From: CAZHLD01 sp964533185
GTDB taxonomy: Bacteria > Acidobacteriota > Terriglobia > Acidiferrales > UBA7541
Direction of reading: 5' to 3'
DNA: 12,085 bases
Assembly: GCA_964533185.1 (NCBI GenBank)
Contig: CAZHLD010000080.1
Location: 1-12,085 of the forward strand
The position numbers and the translations under genes were made by a program. This document shows, piece by piece, positions 6,535-12,085 of the stretch. The notes below the pieces were generated by a model, which was given only the letters and a program-made list of their open reading frames with translations, searched no databases and was not told the origin of the DNA. Each line of letters begins with the position of its first letter. Position 1 is the first letter of the stretch.

Positions 6535-7368
6535 CTAGTTCACGATGCTGCGGAGCTGCCGCAGCGCCAGCAGATGCCGCTCGAGCTCGGCGCGGTCCGG
6601 CGCGTCGGGAGCTTGCGCGAGGTAGGCTTCGAGGTCGGCAATCGCCCGCGAATAGTTCTTCAAGTGGTAGTGGACCAGCGCGCGGCGCCGCAACCAGTGC
6701 GACTGGCCGGGCTCGAGGTGCAGGATCATCTCCAGCGGCACGAGCGCCTTCGCAAAACGGTCCATCTGCAGGCAGACTTCGAGCAGGTTGTTCAACATCC
6801 GCACCAGAACTTGCCGCGGACTCACCGGCGCGAGAAACCCGGGCTGGAAGGCAATGTCCGGGTGCAGTTCGCGGAGCCGCGCCGCGCAATCGGCGCGCGT
6901 CAGCAGCGCCCCGCCGGAGAAGGCATCCACGTAGAGGTCGTTGCGCCCGGCCACGCCCACCAGGAAGTGACCCGGCATCCCGACGCCCACCAGCTCGAGT
7001 CCCGCGCCGCGTCCCGCCTCGATGTACACGAGTGAAAGCGTGATGGGGATGCCGATGCGGCGGTCCAGCACGTCGTTCAGGAAACTGTTGCGTGGGTCGT
7101 AGTAGTCTTCGTGGTTGCCGCGAAAGCCCCAGCGCCCGCTGAAGAGGCGGCTCAACTTCTCCAGCCGCGCGGGTAAGTCTCCCGAGCAGGTTTCATGGGC
7201 TTCGCGGGCCAGCTCAAAGAGTTGCCGACGATAGAAGCTCCGCTCAAGAGAGGGGTACTCCGCCTGGGCAATCAGCAGCGCGCCCTCGACTGCGTCCATC
7301 GCCTCTTCAGGCAACTCCGCGAACGCGCGGAAAAGCTCCAGCACGTCGGGCTGGACCCGGGGCTGCAT
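6535..7368 (-). CDS. SirB1-family transglutaminase-like/TPR protein
   Basis: The product has 277 residues, the usual size for SirB1-type proteins. The transglutaminase-like core is at about 85-150: YYDPRNSFLNDVLDRRIGIP (89-108), then LSLVYIEAGRGAGL, then the conserved MPGHFLVGV (131-139) with H134, and LYVDAF with D148. The C-terminal third (about 180-270) is helical TPR-like sequence, including LVRMLNNLLEVCLQ and ALVHYHLKNYSRAIADLEAYL. The molecular function of this family is not settled. No signal peptide is seen. The ATG at 7368 is chosen because family similarity starts right after it; the frame upstream to 7695 antisense-overlaps nothing useful and reads as arginine/serine-rich noise inside the proline dehydrogenase gene. 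The ribosome site is poor. It lies 97 bp downstream of the proline dehydrogenase and may be cotranscribed with it. Confidence 0.88.
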   Translation of the reverse strand: MQPRVQPDVLELFRAFAELPEEAMDAVEGALLIAQAEYPSLERSFYRRQLFELAREAHETCSGDLPARLEKLSRLFSGRWGFRGNHEDYYDPRNSFLNDVLDRRIGIPITLSLVYIEAGRGAGLELVGVGMPGHFLVGVAGRNDLYVDAFSGGALLTRADCAARLRELHPDIAFQPGFLAPVSPRQVLVRMLNNLLEVCLQMDRFAKALVPLEMILHLEPGQSHWLRRRALVHYHLKNYSRAIADLEAYLAQAPDAPDRAELERHLLALRQLRSIVN

Positions 7369-7423
7369 GAGCCGGTTATAGCACCGCCGCGCGCAGCGGG
7401 CAATCAAACCGGGCTCCGGCCGA

Positions 7424-7452
7424 TGTAGCGGCGGGCTTATCCCGCCACTGCA
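7424..7452. repeat. GGCGGG palindrome between proline dehydrogenase and SirB1 genes
   Basis: GGCGGG (7430-7435), loop CTTAT, CCCGCC (7441-7446) form a perfect 6-bp stem. One mismatch outward, TGTAG (7424-7428) pairs with CTGCA (7448-7452), including one T-G pair. No T-run follows on either strand. GGCGGGCTT...CCCGCC palindromes are common dispersed intergenic repeats in GC-rich genomes. It could attenuate or stabilise the transcript between the two genes. Confidence 0.45.
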
Positions 7453-7465
7453 AGTAAGAGGTTCA

Positions 7466-8377
7466 CTAGCCGCGGAAGAGGTTGCGCAGGAGGAAGGCCA
7501 GGTTGGCCGGGCGCTCGGCCAGCCGCCGCATGAAGTAGGGAAACCAGTCGCTCCCATACGGAATGTAGAGCCGCATTCGATAGCCATCGCGCACCAGCTT
7601 CTGCTGCAGGTCGGTGCGGACGCCGTAGAGCATCTGGAACTCGAACTGGTCTTTGCCGATGCCGTTCTTCGCGGCAAAGTCAATCGTGGCATCAATCATC
7701 CGAGGGTCGTGCGTGGCGATGCCATGGTAGATGCCGCTCGGAAGCAGCAACTGCATCAACCGGACGTAGTTTGCGTCCACATCAGGCTTCTGCGGGAAGG
7801 CAATCTCCGGCGGCTCCTTGTAGGCGCCCTTGCACAGGCGGATGCGGCAACCGATGGCCAGCAGGTCGCGGATGTCCTGTTCGCTGCGGTAGAGGCAAGA
7901 CTGGATCACCGTGCCAACCGCAGCGCTGCGCGCGCGCACCCGCCGCACCAGGTCAATCGTGTGCTGCGTGTAGGGCGAGCCTTCCATGTCCACGCGCACG
8001 AAGTTGCCGTAGCTGGCGGCACGCTCGACAATCGGCTCGAGCATCGCCTGGCAGAACGCCTCGCCCAGGTCCATCCCCAGTTGCGTGAGCTTGAGCGAAA
8101 TGTTGGCGTCGAGCTTTTCCTGTGCAATGCGGTCGAACTTCGCCAGATAGAGATCTCGCGCGCGGCGAGCATCCGCCTCGCTGGCCACGTTCTCGCCCAG
8201 AAAATCCAGGCTGACCAGCATCCCGGCCCGGTTTGAGGCGCGGGCCGCAGCGATGGCTTCGTCAAGCGTTTCGCCGGCTACAAACCGGCGCGCCATCCGC
8301 CGGCTGACCGCGTTTGAGGTTACCCAATGGGCCATGCGCGGGCTTTCAGATAATTTCAGAAAGAGGTTGCGCAGCAT
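7466..8377 (-). CDS. Monofunctional proline dehydrogenase
   Basis: The product has 303 residues, matching stand-alone bacterial PRODH (about 300) rather than bifunctional PutA. It oxidises proline to pyrroline-5-carboxylate with FAD and passes electrons to the quinone pool. Conserved barrel blocks are visible: SLKLTQLG (94-101), FVRVDMEGS (126-134), RLCKGAYKEPPEIAF (180-194), ATHD (221-224), FEFQMLYGVR (245-254) and YIPYGSDWFPYFMRRLAERP (271-290), the last holding the paired arginines of the substrate site. The ATG at 8377 has GAGG at a good distance. A frame open to 8512 would add 45 low-complexity residues and overlap the region after trxB. No pyrroline-5-carboxylate dehydrogenase is in the window. 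It begins 100 bp after the trxB stop, on the same strand. Confidence 0.95.
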   Translation of the reverse strand: MLRNLFLKLSESPRMAHWVTSNAVSRRMARRFVAGETLDEAIAAARASNRAGMLVSLDFLGENVASEADARRARDLYLAKFDRIAQEKLDANISLKLTQLGMDLGEAFCQAMLEPIVERAASYGNFVRVDMEGSPYTQHTIDLVRRVRARSAAVGTVIQSCLYRSEQDIRDLLAIGCRIRLCKGAYKEPPEIAFPQKPDVDANYVRLMQLLLPSGIYHGIATHDPRMIDATIDFAAKNGIGKDQFEFQMLYGVRTDLQQKLVRDGYRMRLYIPYGSDWFPYFMRRLAERPANLAFLLRNLFRG

Positions 8378-8477
8378 GCGGGGCCTCGGCGAAGTGTGGG
8401 AACGCGGCTCGAGTCGAGGTGGGGCGGCATTCAGTCCAATTATGCCCGGAGAGCGCAGCGCGTACCAGCGCGCGTGC

Positions 8478-9553
8478 TCAATCTTTGTGTGCTTCGAGGA
8501 ACTTTTCCGCATCCATCGCAGCCATGCAGCCGGAGCCGGCGGCCGTCACCGCCTGGCGGTAGTGGTGGTCCTGCACGTCGCCCGTGGCAAACACGCCTTC
8601 GACGTTTGTGCGCGTGCCCTTGGTGAGCAGGTAGCCGTTGNNNNNNNNNNNNNNNNNNNNNNNNNNNNNNNNNNNNNNNNNNNNNNNNNNNNNNNNNNNN
8701 NNNNNNNNNNNNNNNNNNNNNNNNNNNNNNNNNNNNNNNNGGCAAACACGCCTTCGACGTTTGTGCGCGTGCCCTTGGTGAGCAGGTAGCCGTTGGCGTC
8801 CATCTCGAGCTGGCCTTTGAACACCTTCGTATTCGGGTCGTGGCCGATGGCGACGAACAAACCCTCGGTGGGGATGGTGGTCACCTGTTTCGTCTCCAGG
8901 TTGCGCACCCGGACGGCTTCAACGGCACCCTTGGCCGCGTCGAGCACCTCTTCGACGGCAGCCGGCGTGATGAAGTTGATCTTCTCGTTGCTGCGCGCGC
9001 GGTCCAGCATGATCCTCGACGCGCGAAACTCCTTTCGCCGGTGGAGCAGGTTGACCTTGCTGGCAAACTTGGTGAGGAAGATGGCCTCTTCCATCGCCGT
9101 ATCGCCGCCACCCACCACGACAATTTCTTTGCCGCGGAAAAAGTAGCCGTCGCAGGTGGCGCACGTGGAAACGCCGTGGCCGATCAGCTTCTTTTCCGCT
9201 TCGAGGCCCAGCAGCCGCGCCGAAGCGCCGGCGGCGACGATCAGCGCCTTCGTCTCGTAGCTTCCCTTCCCCGCAGTGATCTTGAACGGTCGGCGGCTCA
9301 GGTCCGCCTCGGTCACCGCGCCCGCCTTGAACTCGGCGCCGAAGCGCGCCGCCTGCTTGCGCATGTTCTCGATCAGGTCAGGCCCGAGGATGCCGTCCGG
9401 GAAGCCGGGGAAATTCTCTACCATCGTGGTCAGCGTGAGCTGCCCGCCCGGCTCGTAGCCGTCAATGACCAGCGGCTTCAGGTTGGCGCGCGCAGCGTAA
9501 ATGGCCGCGGTCAGTCCGGCGCAGCCGCTACCGATGATGACGACGTTGTGCAC
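8478..9553 (-). CDS. trxB: Thioredoxin-disulfide reductase, interrupted by a scaffold gap
   Basis: This flavoprotein transfers electrons from NADPH to thioredoxin in the cytoplasm. The FAD motif is GSGCAG (8-13, with Cys where Pro is more usual), the redox pair is in CATC (C131, C134), the NADPH motif is GGGDTAMEEA (148-157) and HRRKEFRAS is at 171-179. The GTG start at 9553 has an ideal AAGGAG six bases upstream. Codons 1-271 run down to 8741. The gap then shifts the frame, so the naive reading ends in nonsense. If the 100 N and one copy of the flanking 55-bp duplicate are removed, the frame continues at 8585 as TGDVQDHHYRQAV (the expected C-terminal FAD motif) and ends EKFLEAHKD at a TGA (8478-8480). 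That gives 306 residues, the normal family length. The gene is therefore intact in the organism. Confidence 0.95.
8586..8640. repeat. 55-bp exact duplicate, left of the scaffold gap
   Basis: These 55 bases are identical to 8741-8795 on the other side of the N run. Both encode the same trxB segment ending in NVEGVFA. The duplication comes from contig ends that share an unmerged overlap, and 55 is a typical assembly k-mer size. It is not a biological repeat. Confidence 0.95.
8641..8740. other. Assembly gap of 100 N
   Basis: Exactly 100 N stand between two identical contig ends, the conventional placeholder for a gap of unknown size. The restored trxB frame shows that the true gap length is minus 55 bp: the contigs overlap and no sequence is missing. 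Confidence 0.97.
8741..8795. repeat. 55-bp exact duplicate, right of the scaffold gap
   Basis: This is the second copy of the contig-end overlap at 8586-8640. It is in frame with the N-terminal 271 codons of trxB. Confidence 0.95.
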
Positions 9554-9702
9554 GTCAGGCTCCTTCTCCCACCATTAGATTCCGCCCGCGCCTGCTTCGG
9601 TGCATCGCAAAGGGCAGCCATTCTAGCGCCAAACTCTACGAAATGCGAAAACGCAATCGCGGCGCGTAGCGTCACGCCAAGCCAGTTGTTGTCCTATTTC
9701 TG

Positions 9703-9731
9703 TTGACAAAGCGCGAATATGTTCGTACAGT
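9703..9731 (+). promoter_or_regulatory. Candidate sigma-70 promoter for the secreted propeller gene
   Basis: A perfect -35 box TTGACA (9703-9708) is followed after 17 bp by TACAGT (9726-9731, 4/6 match). Transcription would begin near 9738 and give an unusually long leader of about 350 nt before GTG 10090. A similar TACAGTTCGGC occurs again at 9983-9993 with only a weak -35, which could be a second, closer start. Confidence 0.5.
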
Positions 9732-9878
9732 TTCGGCAGTCCTCGCAGATCCTCCATGCAATCAGGGGAATGGCCTGAGCCCTTCTCGGTTCGTTCAGGA
9801 TGTGGGCGCAGTTGGCTCTCACGTGGGGCAGTAATTCCAGTCTGTGGGAGCCGGCAGAGTATTTCTGACAATCAGGGA

Positions 9879-10029
9879 GGCCGCCAGCGGCCAGCCGGAG
9901 CGCAACCGGGTTACGTCCCGCGACCCGTTGACGCTCCTCGTGGTTGAACGTCCCCGCAACTTGGGTCGCTTTCTAGACTGAATACAGTTCGGCGATGCTC
10001 CGAACCGGCTGGAGGTGTGTCACGCCTCC
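9879..10029 (+). promoter_or_regulatory. Structured 5' leader, possible cis-regulatory RNA
   Basis: Three inverted repeats lie in a row. GGCCGC/GCGGCC (9879-9892) has a 2-nt centre. A two-helix arm pairs GGAGCG (9897-9902) with CGCTCC (9932-9937) and CGGGT (9907-9911) with ACCCG (9923-9927) across a symmetric 4x4 internal loop. GGAGGTG/CGCCTCC (10011-10029) has a 5-nt loop. In the last one GGAG could pair instead with CTCC just upstream (about 9998-10001), so two exclusive folds are possible. No known riboswitch consensus is recognised; function is inference. Confidence 0.3.
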
Positions 10030-10089
10030 GGGCGTCTCATTTTGGCGTTACGGGTTCGCGGAGATCGCGGATTGCAAAAGGTAGGCAAA

Positions 10090-12085
10090 GTGCTCACGTC
10101 AAACTCACGTAAAGCGTTGATTTGCTCGCTGCTGGTGCTGGGCGTTGTGGCCGCACCGCGCGGCTTGGGAGGCGATTCGCGCACGGAGCGGGAGTTTTCC
10201 GGAGCGCAGTCCAGCGCAACGCTGACCGGCAGGCTCGACGGGCCAAGAGCGAGCGTTCCACAAAAGCCGAGAATCAGCGTCAGCCCGCCAGGAGAAACAC
10301 TTTCTTTGGACGTGGTGCGGGTGATCTATACGCGCAAGTTCGGGGTGAGGCGGCCGGCGGGCTTTGCCTACTCGACGCGGGCGGAGGCGTTTGTGGTGCT
10401 CGAGGTGGAGAGTGGCGCGCTGTCAGCAGAATCGCAGTTGCGGATGGTGCTGATGGACCTCTCCGAGGAGCCGGTGTGCTCGAAGAGTTTCCCATTGAGC
10501 GTGAGCGGGCCACTGGACGTGACGGTGACGGGAGGAGGCGAAAGCTTGCTGATCCGCGACGCGCTCGGGCAGCGCTGGATCCGGACCAGCGCGGATTGCC
10601 GGGAGCAGGCGGGAGAGTTGTCCAGCGCGTTTGAGATGGGAGCGCTGGAAACGCAGGGCAGCGGCGCGACGGCCTACGACCCGCAGAGCGGAGACCTCTT
10701 TACGCTGGATGGGCGCGGGCGACAGATCCACCGGACGTATGCCAATGGCGCGGGTGAGCTGGATGTAACGGCGGCGCAAAGAATGAGCCGGAGTCCATGG
10801 GTGCGGTTGCAACACCTGGGCGAGATCGCGCCGGGAGCGTTGGCCGTGCATCCGCAGAGCGGCCATTTCTTTGTGCTGAGCATGATGGACAACATACTGG
10901 TGGAGCTGAGCCGCACGGGAACGATTGTGGCGGTGCGCGATTTGTCTGCGGCGGAGCTGGTCAACCCGGTCGGCATGGCGTTTGCGCCCAGCGGAGACAG
11001 CACCGACGACCCGACTAACATCAATCTCTACATCGCGGACAGCGGGCAGAGCGCGACGAAGGGCGCGAGGCAGGGGTCGGGGAAGATTGTCGAGCTGACG
11101 CTGAAGGAGTTGACGGCGGCGGGTGTGGCGGCGGCGACGATTGAATCGCTGGCCGTAGTCAACGAGCCGGGGAATCTGGTGAATACCATCCAGGCCTGGC
11201 AGTTCAACCCGCCGGCACCGGATACGTCGGGAGTGGAGTACGTGCCGGCGACGGACACGCTGTGGATCGCGGACTCCGAAGTGGACGAGATGACCATCTT
11301 TAAGGGCGTCAACATCTTTGAAGCCACGAGGTCGGGAAGTTTGACCCGGACGCACAATACGATGGCTTTCAGCACGGAGCCGACCGGCATTGCCTATGAC
11401 ACCGTCAGCGGACACTTTTTCATCTCGAGTGACAGCGGCGACAAATTTTACGAAGTGACGCTCGGCGCGGACGGCAAGATGGGCACGTCGGATGACGTCG
11501 TGAAAACGATCAGCGCAGCGGCCTTCGGCTGCTCGGACCCGGAGGGGATCGCCTACGACAGCGCCAATCGCATCGTCTATCTGGGCTGCGGAATAGACGC
11601 CGAAGTGGTCGTGGTCAGGCCGGGGCCCAACGGTGTCTTTGAGGGTCCACCCCCTGCCGGGGACGACCAATCCACGCATTTCGATACAGCGGTGCTGGGC
11701 GTTGCGGATCTGGAAGGGATCGGGTTCGACCCGGATAGCGGCACCTTATTCCTCGCCAGCCGGAAAGACACAACGAAAGTCTTTGAAGTCTCCACCAGCG
11801 GGACGCTCCTTCGCACGATCAATATCTCTGCGGCGAATGCGGTGGCTCCTGCCGGCGTGGGCTACGGTACGGGGAGTGCCGGACCCGGGTCGAAAAGCCT
11901 CTACATCACCGACCGGGGCGTGGACAACGGTGCGAACCCCAACGAGAACGATGGCAAGGTGTATGAATTCGCGCTTCAAGCTGGAAGCAGCACCGCGCCG
12001 AACATCAATTCGTTCACTCCCACCAGCGGCCCAGTGGGTACCAGCGTGACGCTCACGGGCACCAACTTCAGCAGCGCAACCGCGG
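10090..12085 (+). CDS. Large secreted beta-propeller protein with IPT/TIG domain, 3' end beyond window
   Basis: A single open frame of 665 codons runs from GTG 10090 to the window edge without a stop. The GTG follows AAAAGG at a good distance; an in-frame TGA at 9979 limits upstream extension. The N-terminus (SRKA, then LICSLLVLGVVA) is a signal peptide cleaved near residue 20-23. Residues about 25-175 are beta-rich with no recognised family. From about 190 to 630 the motif xGxAYDPxSGxLFxxD recurs about eight times (near 192, 249, 294, 380, 432, 485, 542, 588), each followed by a strand like KVYEFAL or KIVELTL. This is the pattern of an NHL/SMP-30-like or SdiA-regulated-type propeller. A GxDGKxGTSDD motif at about 461-471 and DRGVDNGANPNEND may bind calcium. 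Residues from 638 (FTPTSGPVGTSVTLTGTNF) begin an IPT/TIG immunoglobulin-like domain. It is probably an extracellular or surface protein; the ligand is unknown. Confidence 0.88.
   Translation, partial: MLTSNSRKALICSLLVLGVVAAPRGLGGDSRTEREFSGAQSSATLTGRLDGPRASVPQKPRISVSPPGETLSLDVVRVIYTRKFGVRRPAGFAYSTRAEAFVVLEVESGALSAESQLRMVLMDLSEEPVCSKSFPLSVSGPLDVTVTGGGESLLIRDALGQRWIRTSADCREQAGELSSAFEMGALETQGSGATAYDPQSGDLFTLDGRGRQIHRTYANGAGELDVTAAQRMSRSPWVRLQHLGEIAPGALAVHPQSGHFFVLSMMDNILVELSRTGTIVAVRDLSAAELVNPVGMAFAPSGDSTDDPTNINLYIADSGQSATKGARQGSGKIVELTLKELTAAGVAAATIESLAVVNEPGNLVNTIQAWQFNPPAPDTSGVEYVPATDTLWIADSEVDEMTIFKGVNIFEATRSGSLTRTHNTMAFSTEPTGIAYDTVSGHFFISSDSGDKFYEVTLGADGKMGTSDDVVKTISAAAFGCSDPEGIAYDSANRIVYLGCGIDAEVVVVRPGPNGVFEGPPPAGDDQSTHFDTAVLGVADLEGIGFDPDSGTLFLASRKDTTKVFEVSTSGTLLRTINISAANAVAPAGVGYGTGSAGPGSKSLYITDRGVDNGANPNENDGKVYEFALQAGSSTAPNINSFTPTSGPVGTSVTLTGTNFSSATA

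Larger units (their letters stand above)
9554..10089. other. Divergent intergenic region with a hairpin-rich leader
   Basis: This stretch of 536 bp lies between the divergent trxB and the secreted propeller gene. It contains the trxB ribosome site (AAGGAG near 9560-9565, minus), a candidate + strand promoter (9703-9731) and a GC-rich, inverted-repeat-rich stretch at 9879-10029. Short frames (9756-9947 on +, 9623-9871 on -) have no recognisable motif. I could not find a convincing trxB promoter or match the leader to a known riboswitch. Confidence 0.6.

Noticed and set aside
7369..7695. N-terminal extension of the SirB1-like protein
   Set aside because: The extra 109 residues are Ser/Arg/Cys-rich and out of frame over the proline dehydrogenase gene. 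Family similarity begins at the ATG at 7368.
8586..8795. Tandem or segmental duplication in trxB
   Set aside because: The identical copies abut a 100-N placeholder at both ends, and collapsing them restores the gene. This is an assembly artefact.
9756..9947. 63-codon + frame and overlapping 82-codon - frame (9623-9871) in the trxB-propeller gap
   Set aside because: No recognisable motif or suitable ribosome site, and the + frame runs across strong inverted repeats, which fits non-coding leader better.
10122..10634. Open frame of 170 codons on the + strand
   Set aside because: It overlaps the propeller gene in another frame and reads as Arg/Gly/Ala-rich low-complexity sequence. The real frame carries the signal peptide and continues to the window end.
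10423..11679. Open frame of 418 codons on the minus strand
   Set aside because: It lies wholly antisense to the secreted propeller gene. Its translation is rich in Arg and His with no motif or repeats, as expected for the complement of a GC-rich coding frame.

Overview
The window is about 12 kb of GC-rich bacterial chromosome with ordinary housekeeping and cell-envelope genes. No tRNA, rRNA, CRISPR array, transposase or phage gene is visible. The gene mix (stand-alone tandem-nitroreductase SagB/ThcOx protein, UPF0173 hydrolase, exported redoxins, SirB1-type protein, secreted beta-propeller plus IPT/TIG protein) and the palindromic intergenic repeats suggest a soil or sediment Acidobacteriota-like organism. 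That is inference from gene content, not proof. A run of 100 N flanked by an exact 55-bp duplication shows that this is a draft scaffold, probably from a short-read or metagenome assembly.

Layout. The left edge may hold the last codons of a + strand gene (3-38). A minus-strand SagB/ThcOx-family dehydrogenase follows (197-1735), then 549 bp without a gene that ends in a good sigma-70-like promoter (2140-2168). That promoter probably drives a compact + strand operon: exported redoxin with a CPIS site (2285-2905), exported TlpA-type thioredoxin with WCEPC (2934-3497) and UPF0173 metallo-hydrolase (3512-4225). After a palindromic intergenic repeat comes a class I O-methyltransferase (4355-4987). 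Convergent to it is a minus-strand secreted subtilisin-like protease (5114-6328) with its own intrinsic terminator and a candidate promoter.

Upstream of the protease on the minus strand lie a SirB1-family transglutaminase-like/TPR protein (6535-7368), a monofunctional proline dehydrogenase (7466-8377) and thioredoxin reductase trxB (8478-9553). trxB is broken by the scaffold gap. Deleting the N run and one copy of the 55-bp duplication restores a clean 306-residue protein, so the break is an assembly artefact.

A 536-bp divergent region separates trxB from the last gene. It holds a candidate promoter and a hairpin-rich leader of about 350 nt. The last gene starts at GTG 10090 and stays open to the window end (665 codons): signal peptide, an N-terminal beta-rich region, about eight propeller-like repeats, and the start of an IPT/TIG domain. 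It is easy to miss because it has no stop codon in the window and a long antisense frame lies over it.

Functionally the window is rich in thiol-redox and envelope proteins (two exported thioredoxin-fold proteins, cytoplasmic TrxB, a disulfide-stabilised protease). Nothing shows that these form one dedicated system. I see no convincing previously undescribed system. The best leads are the structured leader plus giant secreted protein at the right edge, the mismatched redoxin pair linked to UPF0173, and the orphan SagB-like enzyme.
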